A stretch of DNA of 64,000 nucleotides from Sphingomonas sp. SCN 67-18 (lineage in GTDB: Bacteria > Pseudomonadota > Alphaproteobacteria > Sphingomonadales > Sphingomonadaceae): the NCBI RefSeq assembly GCF_001724715.1, contig NZ_MEFG01000014.1:103316-167315 (forward strand). The letters run 5' to 3'. Shown here piece by piece: positions 42,532 to 52,358 of this stretch; the first letter of the stretch is position 1, and each line of letters begins with the position of its first letter. The notes under the pieces were generated by a model that searched no databases, was not told the origin of the DNA, and saw only the letters and a program-made list of their open reading frames with translations. A program made the position numbers and the translations under genes.

Positions 42532-43458
42532 GTGACTCATTCTCTTGCGATCAAGGCGACCGGCCTGGTGAAGGATTTCGGCGGGCGACGCGCGGTGGAC
42601 CATGTCGACATGGCCGTCCCGGCCGGCACCATCTACGGGGTGCTCGGCCCCAATGGCGCGGGCAAGACGACCACCTTGCGCATGTTGCTGGGCATTATCG
42701 ATCCGGACGCGGGCGAACGGCTGGTACTGGGCCACACCGCGCCCCGCGCGGTGAGCGCGCGGGTGGGCTATCTGCCCGAAGAACGCGGCCTCTACCCCGC
42801 CATGAAGGCGCGGGACGCGATCGCCTTCATGGGCGCGCTGCGCGGGCTCAGCTGGGCGACCGGGCGGACGCGCGGCGCCGAGATGCTGGAGGCCGCAGGG
42901 CTGGGCCATGCCGTGGACCAGAAGATCCGCAAGCTCTCCAAGGGCATGGCGCAGCTGGTCCAACTGCTCGGCTCGATGGTCCACCGGCCCGACCTGTTGG
43001 TGCTCGACGAACCGTTTTCGGGGCTGGACCCGGTCAATCAGGAAAGGCTGGAAACGCTGATCCGCGGCGAGCGGGACCGGGGCGCGACCATCCTCTTTTC
43101 AACCCATGTCATGGGCCATGCCCAGCGCCTGTGCGACCGGCTGACCATCATCGCCGGGGGCCGCCACCGCTTCGAAGGCACGGTGATGGATGCGCGGGCC
43201 ACCTTGCCGATGCGCGCCCATTTCGTGCCCCGCCCCGGCGACGAGGCGGTGCGCGCCCTGCTGCCGCCCGGCGCGGCCGCGGCGGGCGACGGCTTCGACT
43301 TCACCGTGCCGGAGGAAGGCATAGAGCCGCTGCTGGTCCGCATGATCGGCCAGGGCCACGGCATCGCCGGCCTGTCGATCGAGCGGCCGAGCCTGCACGA
43401 CGCGTTCGTCCGGCTGGTCAACGCGGCGGATGCGGACGACCGGGAGACGGCGAAATGA
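42532..43458 (+). CDS. ABC transporter ATPase (NatA/DrrA-like)
   Basis: A 308-residue ATPase. Walker A is GPNGAGKTTTLRML, the signature motif is the divergent LSKGMAQLVQ, Walker B is LLVLDEPFSGLDPV, and the H-loop is STHVMGH. A DUF4162-like C-terminal domain follows. It pairs with an ABC-2 permease whose start overlaps the stop (ATGA). The NatAB type exports sodium or small compounds; the substrate is unknown. GTG 42532 is the start, preceded by ACAGGA. Confidence 0.93.
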   Translation: MTHSLAIKATGLVKDFGGRRAVDHVDMAVPAGTIYGVLGPNGAGKTTTLRMLLGIIDPDAGERLVLGHTAPRAVSARVGYLPEERGLYPAMKARDAIAFMGALRGLSWATGRTRGAEMLEAAGLGHAVDQKIRKLSKGMAQLVQLLGSMVHRPDLLVLDEPFSGLDPVNQERLETLIRGERDRGATILFSTHVMGHAQRLCDRLTIIAGGRHRFEGTVMDARATLPMRAHFVPRPGDEAVRALLPPGAAAAGDGFDFTVPEEGIEPLLVRMIGQGHGIAGLSIERPSLHDAFVRLVNAADADDRETAK

Positions 43459-44675
43459 CGAAATTCATGCGCCAGACCGTGGTGATCGCGCGCCGCGATT
43501 TCATCGCCATCGTCTTCACCCCCACTTTCCTCATCTTCCTGCTCGCCCCGCTGCTGATGATCGGCTTCGGCGCGGTCGGCGGCATGGGCGCGGCGCGCAT
43601 GGCTGAAGGCGGCGCGGACCGCAGCCGCATCGTCGCGCTGGTCGAACCCGCAACGGCCGCGCGCATGGCGCAGATCGACGGCCGGATGCGCGCCATATAT
43701 CGCCGCGCAGAGATGCCCCCGGCGCTGGAAAGCCGCGCACCGGGCCGCGATCCGGCGGCCGCGGCCCGCGCCCTGTTCGAGGATGACCGGATCGAGGTTG
43801 CCGCCGTGCTCTACGGCCCGCTCGACCACCCGGCCATCCTCCACGGCCCCAAGGGCGAGCGCACCGCCGCCTATCTGGGCGAACTGGCGGAACAGACGTT
43901 GCTCGCCGCCCGCGCCGGGGCCGGGGATCCGGTCAGCCAGCCGATCCTGTCCGAATATCGCCGGTCCAGCGCCACCGATACGGGCCGGCAGGCGGCCGGT
44001 TTCGGCGCGGTGTTCGTCATGTTCTTCCTCACCCTGCTGCTCGCCGGCCAGTCGGTCGGCATGCTGGCGGAGGAACGCGCCAACAAGGTGATCGAGATTC
44101 TCGCCGCCGCCGTGCCACTGGAGGCCGTGTTCCTGGGCAAGCTGCTCGGCATGTACGGTGTCGCCATATTGTTCATCACTTTCTGGGGCACGTTGATGTC
44201 GCAGGCGGTGGCCTTCATGCCGGATAGCGGCCAGACGCTGATCGCCATCGCCCCGGCCATCGGCACGCCGGCCTTCCTCGCGCTGTTCCTGGCCTATTTC
44301 ACGCTGGCCTTCCTGCTGCTGGGCGCGGTGTTCCTGGGGGTCGGCGCGCAGGCATCGTCGATGCGCGAGATCCAGATGCTGTCGCTGCCCATCACCATGT
44401 TCCAGGTCGGCATGTTCGCGCTGGCCTCCGCCGCCGCGAACAACCCCGATGCGACGATCGCCACCATCGCCCGCGTCTTTCCGTTCAGCTCGCCCTTCGC
44501 CATGGCCGCCCGCGCGGCCACGGATCACGGGCTCGCCCCGCACATGCTGGCGCTGGCGTGGCAGCTGATCTGGGTGGGGATCACCATCACCCTGTCCTCC
44601 CGCCTGTTCCGGCGCGGCGTGCTGCGTTCGGGCGGCAGCCTGATCCCGGCTTGGGCGCGGCGGCGGTCCGCCTGA
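43455..44675 (+). CDS. ABC-2 type transporter permease (NatB-like)
   Basis: A 406-residue integral membrane protein. A hydrophobic segment follows the N-terminal amphipathic region (IVFTPTFLIFLLAPLLMIGF), a large extracytoplasmic domain spans about residues 50-175, and five or six helices follow, with LLAGQSVGMLAEERANKVIEILAAAVP, the ABC-2 membrane motif. It forms an exporter with the upstream ATPase. Confidence 0.92.
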   Translation: MTKFMRQTVVIARRDFIAIVFTPTFLIFLLAPLLMIGFGAVGGMGAARMAEGGADRSRIVALVEPATAARMAQIDGRMRAIYRRAEMPPALESRAPGRDPAAAARALFEDDRIEVAAVLYGPLDHPAILHGPKGERTAAYLGELAEQTLLAARAGAGDPVSQPILSEYRRSSATDTGRQAAGFGAVFVMFFLTLLLAGQSVGMLAEERANKVIEILAAAVPLEAVFLGKLLGMYGVAILFITFWGTLMSQAVAFMPDSGQTLIAIAPAIGTPAFLALFLAYFTLAFLLLGAVFLGVGAQASSMREIQMLSLPITMFQVGMFALASAAANNPDATIATIARVFPFSSPFAMAARAATDHGLAPHMLALAWQLIWVGITITLSSRLFRRGVLRSGGSLIPAWARRRSA

Positions 44676-44760
44676 CCGCATCCGGCCCGCGGTCCGCCGC
44701 TTCTGCCGTTGACATCCATGTCAGCAATGCCACTCTCCCCCGATAACCGGGAGGATGGCG

Positions 44761-45990
44761 ATGGCGACCTTGGCCCAGGACCTGGCGGCCGACCCGCTCG
44801 ACGTGAGCCGGGCAGAACTTTACCGCGACCATCTCTGGCACGAACCGTTCCGCCGGCTGCGCGCGGAATCGCCGGTCTATCGCTGCGAAAACAGCAGCTT
44901 CGGCCCCTATTGGTCGGTGTCGACCTACAAGCCCATCGTCCATGTCGAATCGCTGCCGGACATCTATTCCTCGTCCTGGGAATATGGCGGCATCACGCTG
45001 GCCGAGCGATTCGACGACGGCGTGCCGATGCCGATGTTCATCGCCATGGACCGGCCCAAGCATACCGACCAGCGCCGCGCCGTCGCCCCCGCCTTCACGC
45101 CCAGCGAAATGGTGCGCATGTCCGATTCGATCCGCGCCCGCACCGCCGAGCTGCTGGACGAACTGCCCGTCGGCACGCCGTTCGACTGGGTGGACAGGGT
45201 GTCGATAGAGCTGACCACGCAGATGCTGGCGATATTGTTCGATTTCCCCTGGCAGGATCGGCGCAAGCTGACCTTCTGGTCGGACTGGGCGGGCGATATC
45301 GAACTGGTCCACAACCCGGAAACCCGCCGCGAGCGGCTGGGCCACCTGATGGAGTGCGCCACCTATTTCAAACGGCTGTGGGACGGCAAGGTCGGCCAGC
45401 CGCCGACGCCCGACCTGATCTCGATGATGATCCATTCCGAGGCGATGAGCCACATGGACGACGGGGAATTCATCGGCAACCTGATCCTGCTCATCGTCGG
45501 CGGCAACGACACCACCCGCAACTCGATGACCGGCGCGGTCTATGCGCTGGACAAATTCCCCGACGAGCGCGCCCGGCTGGAGGGCGATCCGGGGCTGATC
45601 CCCAATGCGGTGAGCGAAATCATCCGCTGGCAGACGCCGCTCGCCCACATGCGCCGCACCTGCGTGCAGGATACCGAACTGGAAGGGCAGAAGATCGCCA
45701 GGGGCGACAAGCTGGCGCTCTGGTATATCTCGGCCAATCGCGACGAGAGCGTCTTCGAAAATGCCGACCGGCTGATCGTCGACCGGCCCAACGCCCGGCG
45801 GCACCTTGCCTTCGGCTACGGCATCCACCGCTGCGTGGGCGCGCGGCTGGCCGAATTGCAGATCACCATCCTGCTGGAGGAGATGGCGCGCCGCCGGCTG
45901 CGGGTGAACGTCCTCGAACAGCCGGTCCGCGTCTCCGCCTGCTTCGTCAACGGCTATCGCTCATTGCCGGTGGAACTCAGCCGCTATTAA
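44761..45990 (+). CDS. Cytochrome P450, CYP153-like
   Basis: A 409-residue soluble P450. The I-helix oxygen motif is GGNDTTRNS, the K-helix ExxR is EIIR, and the heme loop FGYGIHRCVGARLAE places the thiolate at C358. FGPYWSVSTYKP, FIAMDRPKH and GGNDTTRNS are characteristic of CYP153, whose members hydroxylate the terminal carbon of alkanes and fatty acids. Family assignment is by pattern only. No ferredoxin or ferredoxin reductase gene is adjacent. ATG 44761 is preferred to 44755 because the GGGAGG site abuts the latter. Confidence 0.88.
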   Translation: MATLAQDLAADPLDVSRAELYRDHLWHEPFRRLRAESPVYRCENSSFGPYWSVSTYKPIVHVESLPDIYSSSWEYGGITLAERFDDGVPMPMFIAMDRPKHTDQRRAVAPAFTPSEMVRMSDSIRARTAELLDELPVGTPFDWVDRVSIELTTQMLAILFDFPWQDRRKLTFWSDWAGDIELVHNPETRRERLGHLMECATYFKRLWDGKVGQPPTPDLISMMIHSEAMSHMDDGEFIGNLILLIVGGNDTTRNSMTGAVYALDKFPDERARLEGDPGLIPNAVSEIIRWQTPLAHMRRTCVQDTELEGQKIARGDKLALWYISANRDESVFENADRLIVDRPNARRHLAFGYGIHRCVGARLAELQITILLEEMARRRLRVNVLEQPVRVSACFVNGYRSLPVELSRY

Positions 45991-46011
45991 GCGGCGGCGG
46001 GCAGCCGCGCC

Positions 46012-46773
46012 TCAACCGCCCATCGCCGCGCGCGCCGCCTCGGTGACGGCCGCCATCGCCATGCGATACGGCCCGGGGCCGTGGCTGATCCGCGCCACCC
46101 CGGCCGCCGCCAGCTGTTCGCGTTCGGGAAAACCGGGAAAGACGATGATGTTCACCGGCAGGGGCGATGCCTTGCACAGCGCCGCGATCAACCCCTCGTC
46201 CCGCAAGCCGGGCGCGAAAAAGCCGCTGGCCCCGGCCTTCGCATAGGCATCGGCCCGGCGCAGCGCCGCTTCCACCAGATCCATGTCGTGCGCGGTCGCG
46301 GCCGTCTTCAGGAACAGGTCGGTGCGGGCGTTGATGAAGGCATCGGCGGAAACGGCGCGCAGCGCGGCGATGCGCGCCGCCTGATCGGCGATGGGATAAA
46401 GGCCCTCGCCGCCCACCAGCTGGTCCTCGAAATTGCAGCCGATAGCGCCCGCCGCCAGCGCGCGGGCGAAATTCGCGGCCACGCCCGCCGGGTCCGCCGC
46501 ATAGCCGCCCTCGAAATCGATCGAGACCGGCAGCGCCACCGCCGCCGCGATCCGCGCCAGATTGGCGATGGCGAGATCGATCGGCAGCGCCTCGCCGTCG
46601 CCATGGCCATGGGCCGCCGCCACCGACCAGCTGCCGGTGGCGATGGCCTTCGCCCCGGCATCGGCCACGGCCAGCGCGCTGCCGGCATCCCATGCGTTGA
46701 ACAGCACCAGCGGATCGCCCGGCACGTGGAGCGCCGCGAATGTTCTGGCCAGCGCGGCCCGATCCCCTGTCAT
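46012..46773 (-). CDS. Isocitrate lyase/PEP mutase family protein
   Basis: A 253-residue alpha-beta barrel of the ICL/PEPM superfamily (oxaloacetate decarboxylase or carboxyvinyl-carboxyphosphonate phosphorylmutase group). VLFNAWDAGSALAVADAG leads, VSIDFEGGYA holds metal-binding acids, GCNFEDQLVGGEGLYP is a core loop, and FINARTDLFL completes the site. The isocitrate lyase signature KKCGH is not seen, so isocitrate lyase itself is unlikely. ATG 46773 is chosen for its AAAGGGA spacing. Confidence 0.88.
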   Translation of the reverse strand: MTGDRAALARTFAALHVPGDPLVLFNAWDAGSALAVADAGAKAIATGSWSVAAAHGHGDGEALPIDLAIANLARIAAAVALPVSIDFEGGYAADPAGVAANFARALAAGAIGCNFEDQLVGGEGLYPIADQAARIAALRAVSADAFINARTDLFLKTAATAHDMDLVEAALRRADAYAKAGASGFFAPGLRDEGLIAALCKASPLPVNIIVFPGFPEREQLAAAGVARISHGPGPYRMAMAAVTEAARAAMGG

Positions 46774-46787
46774 CGCCATTCCCTTTG

Positions 46788-47588
46788 TCAGTGCACGAAG
46801 CGCGCCACCACGTCCCTGTAGCTGCGGCTCACTTTCACCTGCGCGCCCGAATCCAGCACCAGGAAGCATTCGCCATTGGTGTGCGGCTTCACCTGCTTGA
46901 CCAGATCGAGGTTGACGATGGTGGAGCGGTGGACCCGCTGGAACCGGCGCGGGTCGAGCCGCTTCTCAAGATCCTTCATGGTTTCGCGCAGGATCAGCGT
47001 GTTGTCGCCGGTGTAGATGCACATATAGTCGCCGGCGGCGTCGATCCGCTCGATCGTGTCGACATCCACCCGGAAAATCTGGCCGCGATCCTTGATGTTG
47101 ATCAGCTTCTCGAACCGGCTCGCCGCGGGCGCGTCCTCGGTATCGGCCATGTCGGCGGCCGCTTCGGGCGCAACTTCGGCCAGCACTTCCTTCAGCCGCT
47201 CCACCTCCTCCACGCCGCGCTTTTCGGACAGGCGCTGGCGCACCCGGTCCAGCGTGTCGGCCAGCCGCTGCTCCTCCACCGGCTTCATCAGATAATCCAC
47301 CGCCTGCGCCTCGAAGGCGCGGATCGCATGGTCCTGATAGGCGGTGACGAAGACGAACAGCGGCGGCTCGACCTCCATCAGCCCCTGGACGACCGAAAAG
47401 CCGTCGAAACCGGGCATCTGGATGTCGAGAAACACCAGGTCCGGCTTGTGGGTCTTGATCGAGCGGATCGCTTCGCGGCCGTTGACGCAGGTGTCGATGA
47501 TCTCGACATCGTCATGCGCCTCCAGCCGCAGCCGCAATCCCTGGATCGCGAGCGATTCATCGTCGACCAATATGGTTCTAATCGTCAT
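46788..47588 (-). CDS. LytTR-family response regulator
   Basis: A 266-residue two-component regulator. The receiver domain (residues 1-120) has phosphoacceptor D55 in LVFLDIQMPG and K in YLMKPVEE; a linker with an acidic Ala-rich stretch follows; the LytTR DNA-binding domain (residues about 165-266) shows DYMCIYTGDNTLILRETM and RRFQRVHRSTIVNL. It overlaps the histidine kinase gene by ATGA, so the two form a pair. Confidence 0.95.
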   Translation of the reverse strand: MTIRTILVDDESLAIQGLRLRLEAHDDVEIIDTCVNGREAIRSIKTHKPDLVFLDIQMPGFDGFSVVQGLMEVEPPLFVFVTAYQDHAIRAFEAQAVDYLMKPVEEQRLADTLDRVRQRLSEKRGVEEVERLKEVLAEVAPEAAADMADTEDAPAASRFEKLINIKDRGQIFRVDVDTIERIDAAGDYMCIYTGDNTLILRETMKDLEKRLDPRRFQRVHRSTIVNLDLVKQVKPHTNGECFLVLDSGAQVKVSRSYRDVVARFVH

Positions 47589-48682
47589 GCAGCTTCCTTG
47601 GGCTGATCGTCCAGTTGGAACGGGATTTCGATCGTCACGCCGAAACCGCCTCCTGTGCGCGACTTCGCCTCGAAACGATGGTCCGCGCCATAGGCCTGCG
47701 CCAGCCTGTCCCGAATATTCGCCAGTCCGACGCCTGTTGAATAGCTGGGGGCGGATCGCCTGTCCTTCAAGCCCGGCCCGGTATCGATCACCTTGATCTG
47801 CACCCTGTCGACGATCAGCCGCGCCTCGACGGTGATGTCGGCGCCGTCCTCGCGCGGGGTGACGGCATATTTGATCGCATTTTCCACCAGCGGCTGCAGC
47901 AGCAGCGAGGGCAGGCGCGCCCGCGCGGCCGCCGGATCCAGCTCGAAACTGGGGCGCAGCCGGTCCTCGAACCGCATCTTCTCGATCTCGAGATAAAGCT
48001 TCAGCGTCTCGATCTCCTGCTCCAGCGTCACCTGCGCGGTCGGCTCGTTGACCAGCGTGTAGCGCAGGAAGGACGACAGGCGGGACAGCATGGCATTGGC
48101 CCGCTCCGTCTGTTTCAGCAGCACCAGCGTGGAGATGGAATTCAGCGTGTTGAACAGGAAATGCGGGTTCAGCTGATAGCGCAGCATGGCGAGCTGCGCC
48201 GATGAAGCCTGGCTTTCCAGCCGCGCCAGCTGATCAGCCTGCTCCTCGACGACCAGGAAGAAATTGATCGCATAATAAAGCGCGGACCAGGCGGCGATCA
48301 CCGTGAAATCGAGAAAGATGGTGCCGAGGAACAGGCGCAGCTCGAACGGCTCGCCGGGCCGCTGGATGGTGTTGAACATCCAGGCGTCGATCATCGAATA
48401 GATGGTCGCCGCCGCCAGCACGGTCAGGATGGAAAACCCCCAGGTCACGACCGGCCGGCGCGAGATCAGCGCGCGGAACGCCGCCGCCATCACCAGCGTC
48501 AGCGAATAGCCCGTCGCCGTCGACACCGCGACCGGCACGAGAATCGACAGGGTGAAGCCGTTGGCGAAGCCCGATGTCGCGCGCAGCAGGAAATAACCCG
48601 CCCAGCCCGCGGTCTGCAGCCGCCAGAATGCACTGTTCTTGTCGTCGAAGAACGGACGGGGGGTAAATGCCATGCTTGCCAT
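47585..48682 (-). CDS. LytS-type sensor histidine kinase
   Basis: A 365-residue membrane sensor kinase. Four hydrophobic segments fill residues about 20-160, then a His_kinase (PF06580) domain with the phosphorylation box YQLNPHFLFNTLNSIS, followed by an ATPase domain (NAIKYAVTPRED N-box, DTGPGLKDR and GVGLANIRDRL G-boxes). The ligand is unknown. ATG 48682 or 48673 are the plausible starts; the long upstream extension is not typical. Regulator and kinase are divergent from the Oar-like receptor. Confidence 0.9.
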   Translation of the reverse strand: MASMAFTPRPFFDDKNSAFWRLQTAGWAGYFLLRATSGFANGFTLSILVPVAVSTATGYSLTLVMAAAFRALISRRPVVTWGFSILTVLAAATIYSMIDAWMFNTIQRPGEPFELRLFLGTIFLDFTVIAAWSALYYAINFFLVVEEQADQLARLESQASSAQLAMLRYQLNPHFLFNTLNSISTLVLLKQTERANAMLSRLSSFLRYTLVNEPTAQVTLEQEIETLKLYLEIEKMRFEDRLRPSFELDPAAARARLPSLLLQPLVENAIKYAVTPREDGADITVEARLIVDRVQIKVIDTGPGLKDRRSAPSYSTGVGLANIRDRLAQAYGADHRFEAKSRTGGGFGVTIEIPFQLDDQPKEAA

Positions 48683-49041
48683 CGCAGGCCGGTCTAATGG
48701 ATTTCCACCGGGGTTAGAAGCGCGCCCGCGCGAAACCCCGCCGGGGCGCCGGACACGCCCCCGAAACAACCCCCGCCAGCCGCGCCGCGCGCTCTGCTGC
48801 ACCGCAGCAACGCGCCGATTGCCGTGCAACAGGATTAACCAAAAAATTTTATATGAAACCTATGAAATATAATAATATAAATTGGATTCTGATGCTTTTT
48901 TGCAACGCGAATTCTCTTTGTTGCGTCGCCCCCTAATTCGGACTCTGCTGTCACGATGCAGCAATATATCGCGGCCACATGGCAGCGGAACGGCGCCAGT
49001 CGTCGCAATGCGGGCACGAGCTCGACTAGGGGAAAACGAAC
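48683..49041. other. Intergenic region with AT-rich island upstream of the Oar-like receptor
   Basis: A 359-base gap between the divergent sensor-kinase and receptor genes. Bases about 48835-48890 are strikingly AT-rich (AAAAAATTTTATATG, AATATAATAATATAAATTGG) in a GC-rich genome. They contain several TATAAT-like matches. GCAAC and GTTGC arms flank a central AATTCTC at about 48902-48924. No convincing short gene was seen. Confidence 0.6.
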
Positions 49042-52000
49042 ATGCGGAATCAGCTCTATTTTGGCGCGGCCATCGTCGCGCTCATGGCGCCGGCGGGCTC
49101 CTATGCACAGGAAACGACATCGTCGATCCGGGGTGTGGTGACCTCGACCGGCGCGCCTGTCGCGGGTGCCTCCGTGGTCGTCACGCACGAGCCTTCGGGC
49201 ACGCGGTCGGTCGCGACCACGGACGTCAATGGCAGCTTCAACGTCAGCGGCCTGCGCGTGGGCGGCCCCTTCTCCGTCACCGTGAACGGCAACGAGGCTC
49301 GAATCACCGATATCTTCACCGATGTCGGCCAGCCCTATGATATCCCCATCGAACTGCGTCAGGGCGAAGACATCGTCGTGACGGCATCCTCGGTCGCCAA
49401 GGCAGGGTCGATCTCCCAGGGCCCGGTCACGCTGCTCAACATCGAACAGATCGCCAAGGTCGCCACCGTCAACCGCGACATCCGCGATCTGGCGCGGCGC
49501 GATCCCTTCGCCCGGCTGGACGATACGCCGGGCGGCGGTCGCGCGGTCTCGTTCGCGGGGCAGAACGCCCGCTTCAATCGCTTCTCCGTCGATGGCGTGC
49601 CCATCACGGACAATTTCGGCCTCAACCCTGACGGGCTTCCCAGCCGGCGCAGCCCGATCCCGCTCGACGCCATCGGCCAGTTCCAGACCAAGGTCGCGCC
49701 GTTCGACGTGCGCGAAGGCAATTTCCAGGGCGGCGCGATCAACATCGTGCTGCGCTCCGGCACCAACCATTTCCAGGGCACCGGCTTCTACGCCTATTCC
49801 AGCGACAAGCTGACCGGCGACAAGACGAAGGACCTGGACGTCACGCTGCCCAAGTTCAAGATCGAGAATTACGGCGCCGAGCTGTCCGGCCCGATCATCA
49901 AGGACAAGCTGTTCTTCATGATCGCCGGCGAGCGCATTCGCGCCGGCACGCCGATCCCCGAAGGCCCGACCGACAACAATGCGGGTACGGCTATTCCGAC
50001 GCTCACCCAGGCACAGGTCGATCAGGTCACCCAGATCGCCAAGTCGCGCTATAATTACGATGCCGGCGGCGTGCTGAACAATTCCGACGACAAGGACGAC
50101 CGCCTGGTCGCCAAGATCGACGCCAATCTGTCCGACAGCCAGCGCCTGTCGCTGACCTACAGCTACACCAAGGACTCGATCAAATTTAACCAGAACAGCT
50201 TCACCACCGGCGTGCCGGGGCTTGGCCTCGAATCGAACGGCTATGTCGCGACCAACCGCCTGCACACCGGCGTCGTCCAGCTGAACTCCGACTGGTCGGA
50301 CAGCTTCTCGACCGAAGTTCGCGGCTTCTACAAGGATTACAAGCGCGGTCAGGACCCGATCCTGGGTCGCGGTTTCGCCCAGTTCCGCGTTTGCACCGCG
50401 CCGACGTCGGATCGCGGCGCCGCCGCCAACCCGACCAGCACGACGGAGGCGACGAGCTGCGCCGCGGGGTCGTCCATCGTCTCGCTCGGGCCGGACATTT
50501 CGCGCCAGTCCAATGCGTTGACCAGCCGCACCTATGGCGTGTCGGGCCAGGCCAAGCTGACGCTGAACGATCATAATCTGAAGCTCTTCGCGGACTTCCA
50601 GGACACGAAGATCTTCAACATCTTCCTGCAGCGCACGTCGGGCGATTATTATTTCGATTCGATCGCGGATTTCGCCGCCGGAAACGCCCAGCGCCTGCAA
50701 TATCAGAACGCCATCCCGTCGCTCGATCCCGCCGATGCGGCTGCCCGCTTCGGTTATCAGAGCTACAGCTTCGGCATCCAGGACAGCTGGAGCGTCAGCG
50801 ATACGCTCAACGTCTCCTATGGCGCGCGCTACGATCTTTACGGCGGACATAGCCGCCCGGCGACGAACGCGACGTTCGCCAGCCGCTACGGTTTCCCGAA
50901 CACGGCCTTCATTTCGGGCCGCGGCCTGTTCCAGCCGCGCTTCGGCTTCGACTGGAAGCCGCTCGACCGGCTGACGATCCGCGGCGGTGGCGGCATCTTC
51001 GGCGGCGGATCGCCGGACGTGTATATCTCGAACAGCTTCTCGACCACCGGCGTCCTGAGCAATTCCATCGATATCCGTCAGGCCAATAACGGCACCTTCA
51101 CCGGCACCGGGCTGCCCGCCGGCGTCGGCGCCGACGCGCTGACCAATGTCGACGGCACGACCATCCCGACATCTGTGAACAATTATCTGCTCGCAGGCAC
51201 GGTGTCGGCCAACTCGCCCACCAACGCGCTCGATCCCGATTTCAAGATCCCGTCGCAATGGCGCGCAACCATGTCGGCCGATTATGATGCGGATCTCGGT
51301 CCGCTGGGCACGGGCTGGACCTTTGGTGCCGACCTCTTCTATTCGGCGGTCAGGAACCAGGTGCTGTTCACCGATCTGCGCTCGGTGCCGATCGACGGAT
51401 CGCTCACCCCTGACGGGCGCCAGCGTTATCGGGCGGTGACGACCTTCACCGACAGCAATTCGGACCTGTTCCTCACCAACACCAAGAAGGGCCGCAGCTA
51501 CATCGCGATCGCGCGGATGCGCAAGGATTGGGACTTCGGCCTCAACGCCGGACTGAGCTTCGCCTATCAGGACGTGAAGGATCAGGCGCCGGCGACGTCG
51601 TCGACGGCATCGTCAAACTATGCCAACGGCGCCTTCTCGGACCCCAATATCGTCCAGTACGGCACCGCCAACGATCAGGTGAAGTACAGCTTCAAATATG
51701 ACGTGACCTTCGAACGCGCCTTCTTCGGCGACTACAAGACCACGATCGCGCTGTTCGGCGAAACCCGCGCCGGACACCCGTACAGCTATACCTTCCTCGA
51801 TCCGGCGTCGGGCCGCAGCCCGGTGTTCGGCACCATCGGCTCGGGCTCGCGTTACCTGCTGTACGTTCCCAAGGTTGGCGGCGACGCGCTCGTTTCCTAT
51901 GATTCGACCGCAACGCAGACCGCCTTCGAGGCGTTCATCAACGCGACCGGCCTGAAAAACTATCAGGGCCAGGTCGCACCGCGCAACGCCTTCCGGTCCA

Positions 52001-52338
52001 GGTGGTTCACCCGGCTCGACCTGCATCTGTCGCAGGAAATCCCGACCGGCTTCGGCGGCTCGCGCATAACCCTGTTCGCGGACGTCGAGAATTTCACGAA
52101 CCTGCTCAACAAGAATTGGGGGCAGATCCGCGAATATGCCTTCCCGTACAATGTCGCGCCGATCCGGGTGTCCTGCCTGACGGCTGCAACCCCCACCGGC
52201 ACGGCGGGCACCGCCGCGACGTCGACCGCCCAGACCTGCGCTCAGTATCGCTACTCGAGCTTCTCCGATCCCAAGGACACGGTCTACACCCGCCAGTCGC
52301 TCTATGCGATCCGCGTGGGTGCGCGGTTCAGCTTCTGA
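49042..52338 (+). CDS. oar: Oar-like TonB-dependent receptor with carboxypeptidase-regulatory-like domain
   Basis: A 1098-residue outer-membrane protein. The signal peptide (residues 1-23) ends GSYAQE. A CarboxypepD_reg-like beta-sandwich (residues about 28-105; IRGVVTSTGAPVAGASVVVTH) precedes the plug domain (EDIVVTASS, then GRAVSFAGQNARFNRFSVDG). The large barrel ends in ARFSF. This architecture matches Oar of Myxococcus and its sphingomonad relatives, involved in protein or peptide transport. GGGGAAAACGA precedes the ATG. A strong terminator follows. Confidence 0.93.
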   Translation: MRNQLYFGAAIVALMAPAGSYAQETTSSIRGVVTSTGAPVAGASVVVTHEPSGTRSVATTDVNGSFNVSGLRVGGPFSVTVNGNEARITDIFTDVGQPYDIPIELRQGEDIVVTASSVAKAGSISQGPVTLLNIEQIAKVATVNRDIRDLARRDPFARLDDTPGGGRAVSFAGQNARFNRFSVDGVPITDNFGLNPDGLPSRRSPIPLDAIGQFQTKVAPFDVREGNFQGGAINIVLRSGTNHFQGTGFYAYSSDKLTGDKTKDLDVTLPKFKIENYGAELSGPIIKDKLFFMIAGERIRAGTPIPEGPTDNNAGTAIPTLTQAQVDQVTQIAKSRYNYDAGGVLNNSDDKDDRLVAKIDANLSDSQRLSLTYSYTKDSIKFNQNSFTTGVPGLGLESNGYVATNRLHTGVVQLNSDWSDSFSTEVRGFYKDYKRGQDPILGRGFAQFRVCTAPTSDRGAAANPTSTTEATSCAAGSSIVSLGPDISRQSNALTSRTYGVSGQAKLTLNDHNLKLFADFQDTKIFNIFLQRTSGDYYFDSIADFAAGNAQRLQYQNAIPSLDPADAAARFGYQSYSFGIQDSWSVSDTLNVSYGARYDLYGGHSRPATNATFASRYGFPNTAFISGRGLFQPRFGFDWKPLDRLTIRGGGGIFGGGSPDVYISNSFSTTGVLSNSIDIRQANNGTFTGTGLPAGVGADALTNVDGTTIPTSVNNYLLAGTVSANSPTNALDPDFKIPSQWRATMSADYDADLGPLGTGWTFGADLFYSAVRNQVLFTDLRSVPIDGSLTPDGRQRYRAVTTFTDSNSDLFLTNTKKGRSYIAIARMRKDWDFGLNAGLSFAYQDVKDQAPATSSTASSNYANGAFSDPNIVQYGTANDQVKYSFKYDVTFERAFFGDYKTTIALFGETRAGHPYSYTFLDPASGRSPVFGTIGSGSRYLLYVPKVGGDALVSYDSTATQTAFEAFINATGLKNYQGQVAPRNAFRSRWFTRLDLHLSQEIPTGFGGSRITLFADVENFTNLLNKNWGQIREYAFPYNVAPIRVSCLTAATPTGTAGTAATSTAQTCAQYRYSSFSDPKDTVYTRQSLYAIRVGARFSF

Positions 52339-52358
52339 TACCCGCCTCTCGGCAATGG

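Noticed and set aside
46012-46773. Isocitrate lyase (glyoxylate shunt)
   Set aside because: Length is about half and the KKCGH signature is absent; it fits the wider PEP-mutase/oxaloacetate decarboxylase group.
48835-51258. 807-residue open frame antisense to the Oar-like receptor
   Set aside because: No start signal, no domain, and it lies inside a clearly coding gene on the other strand.
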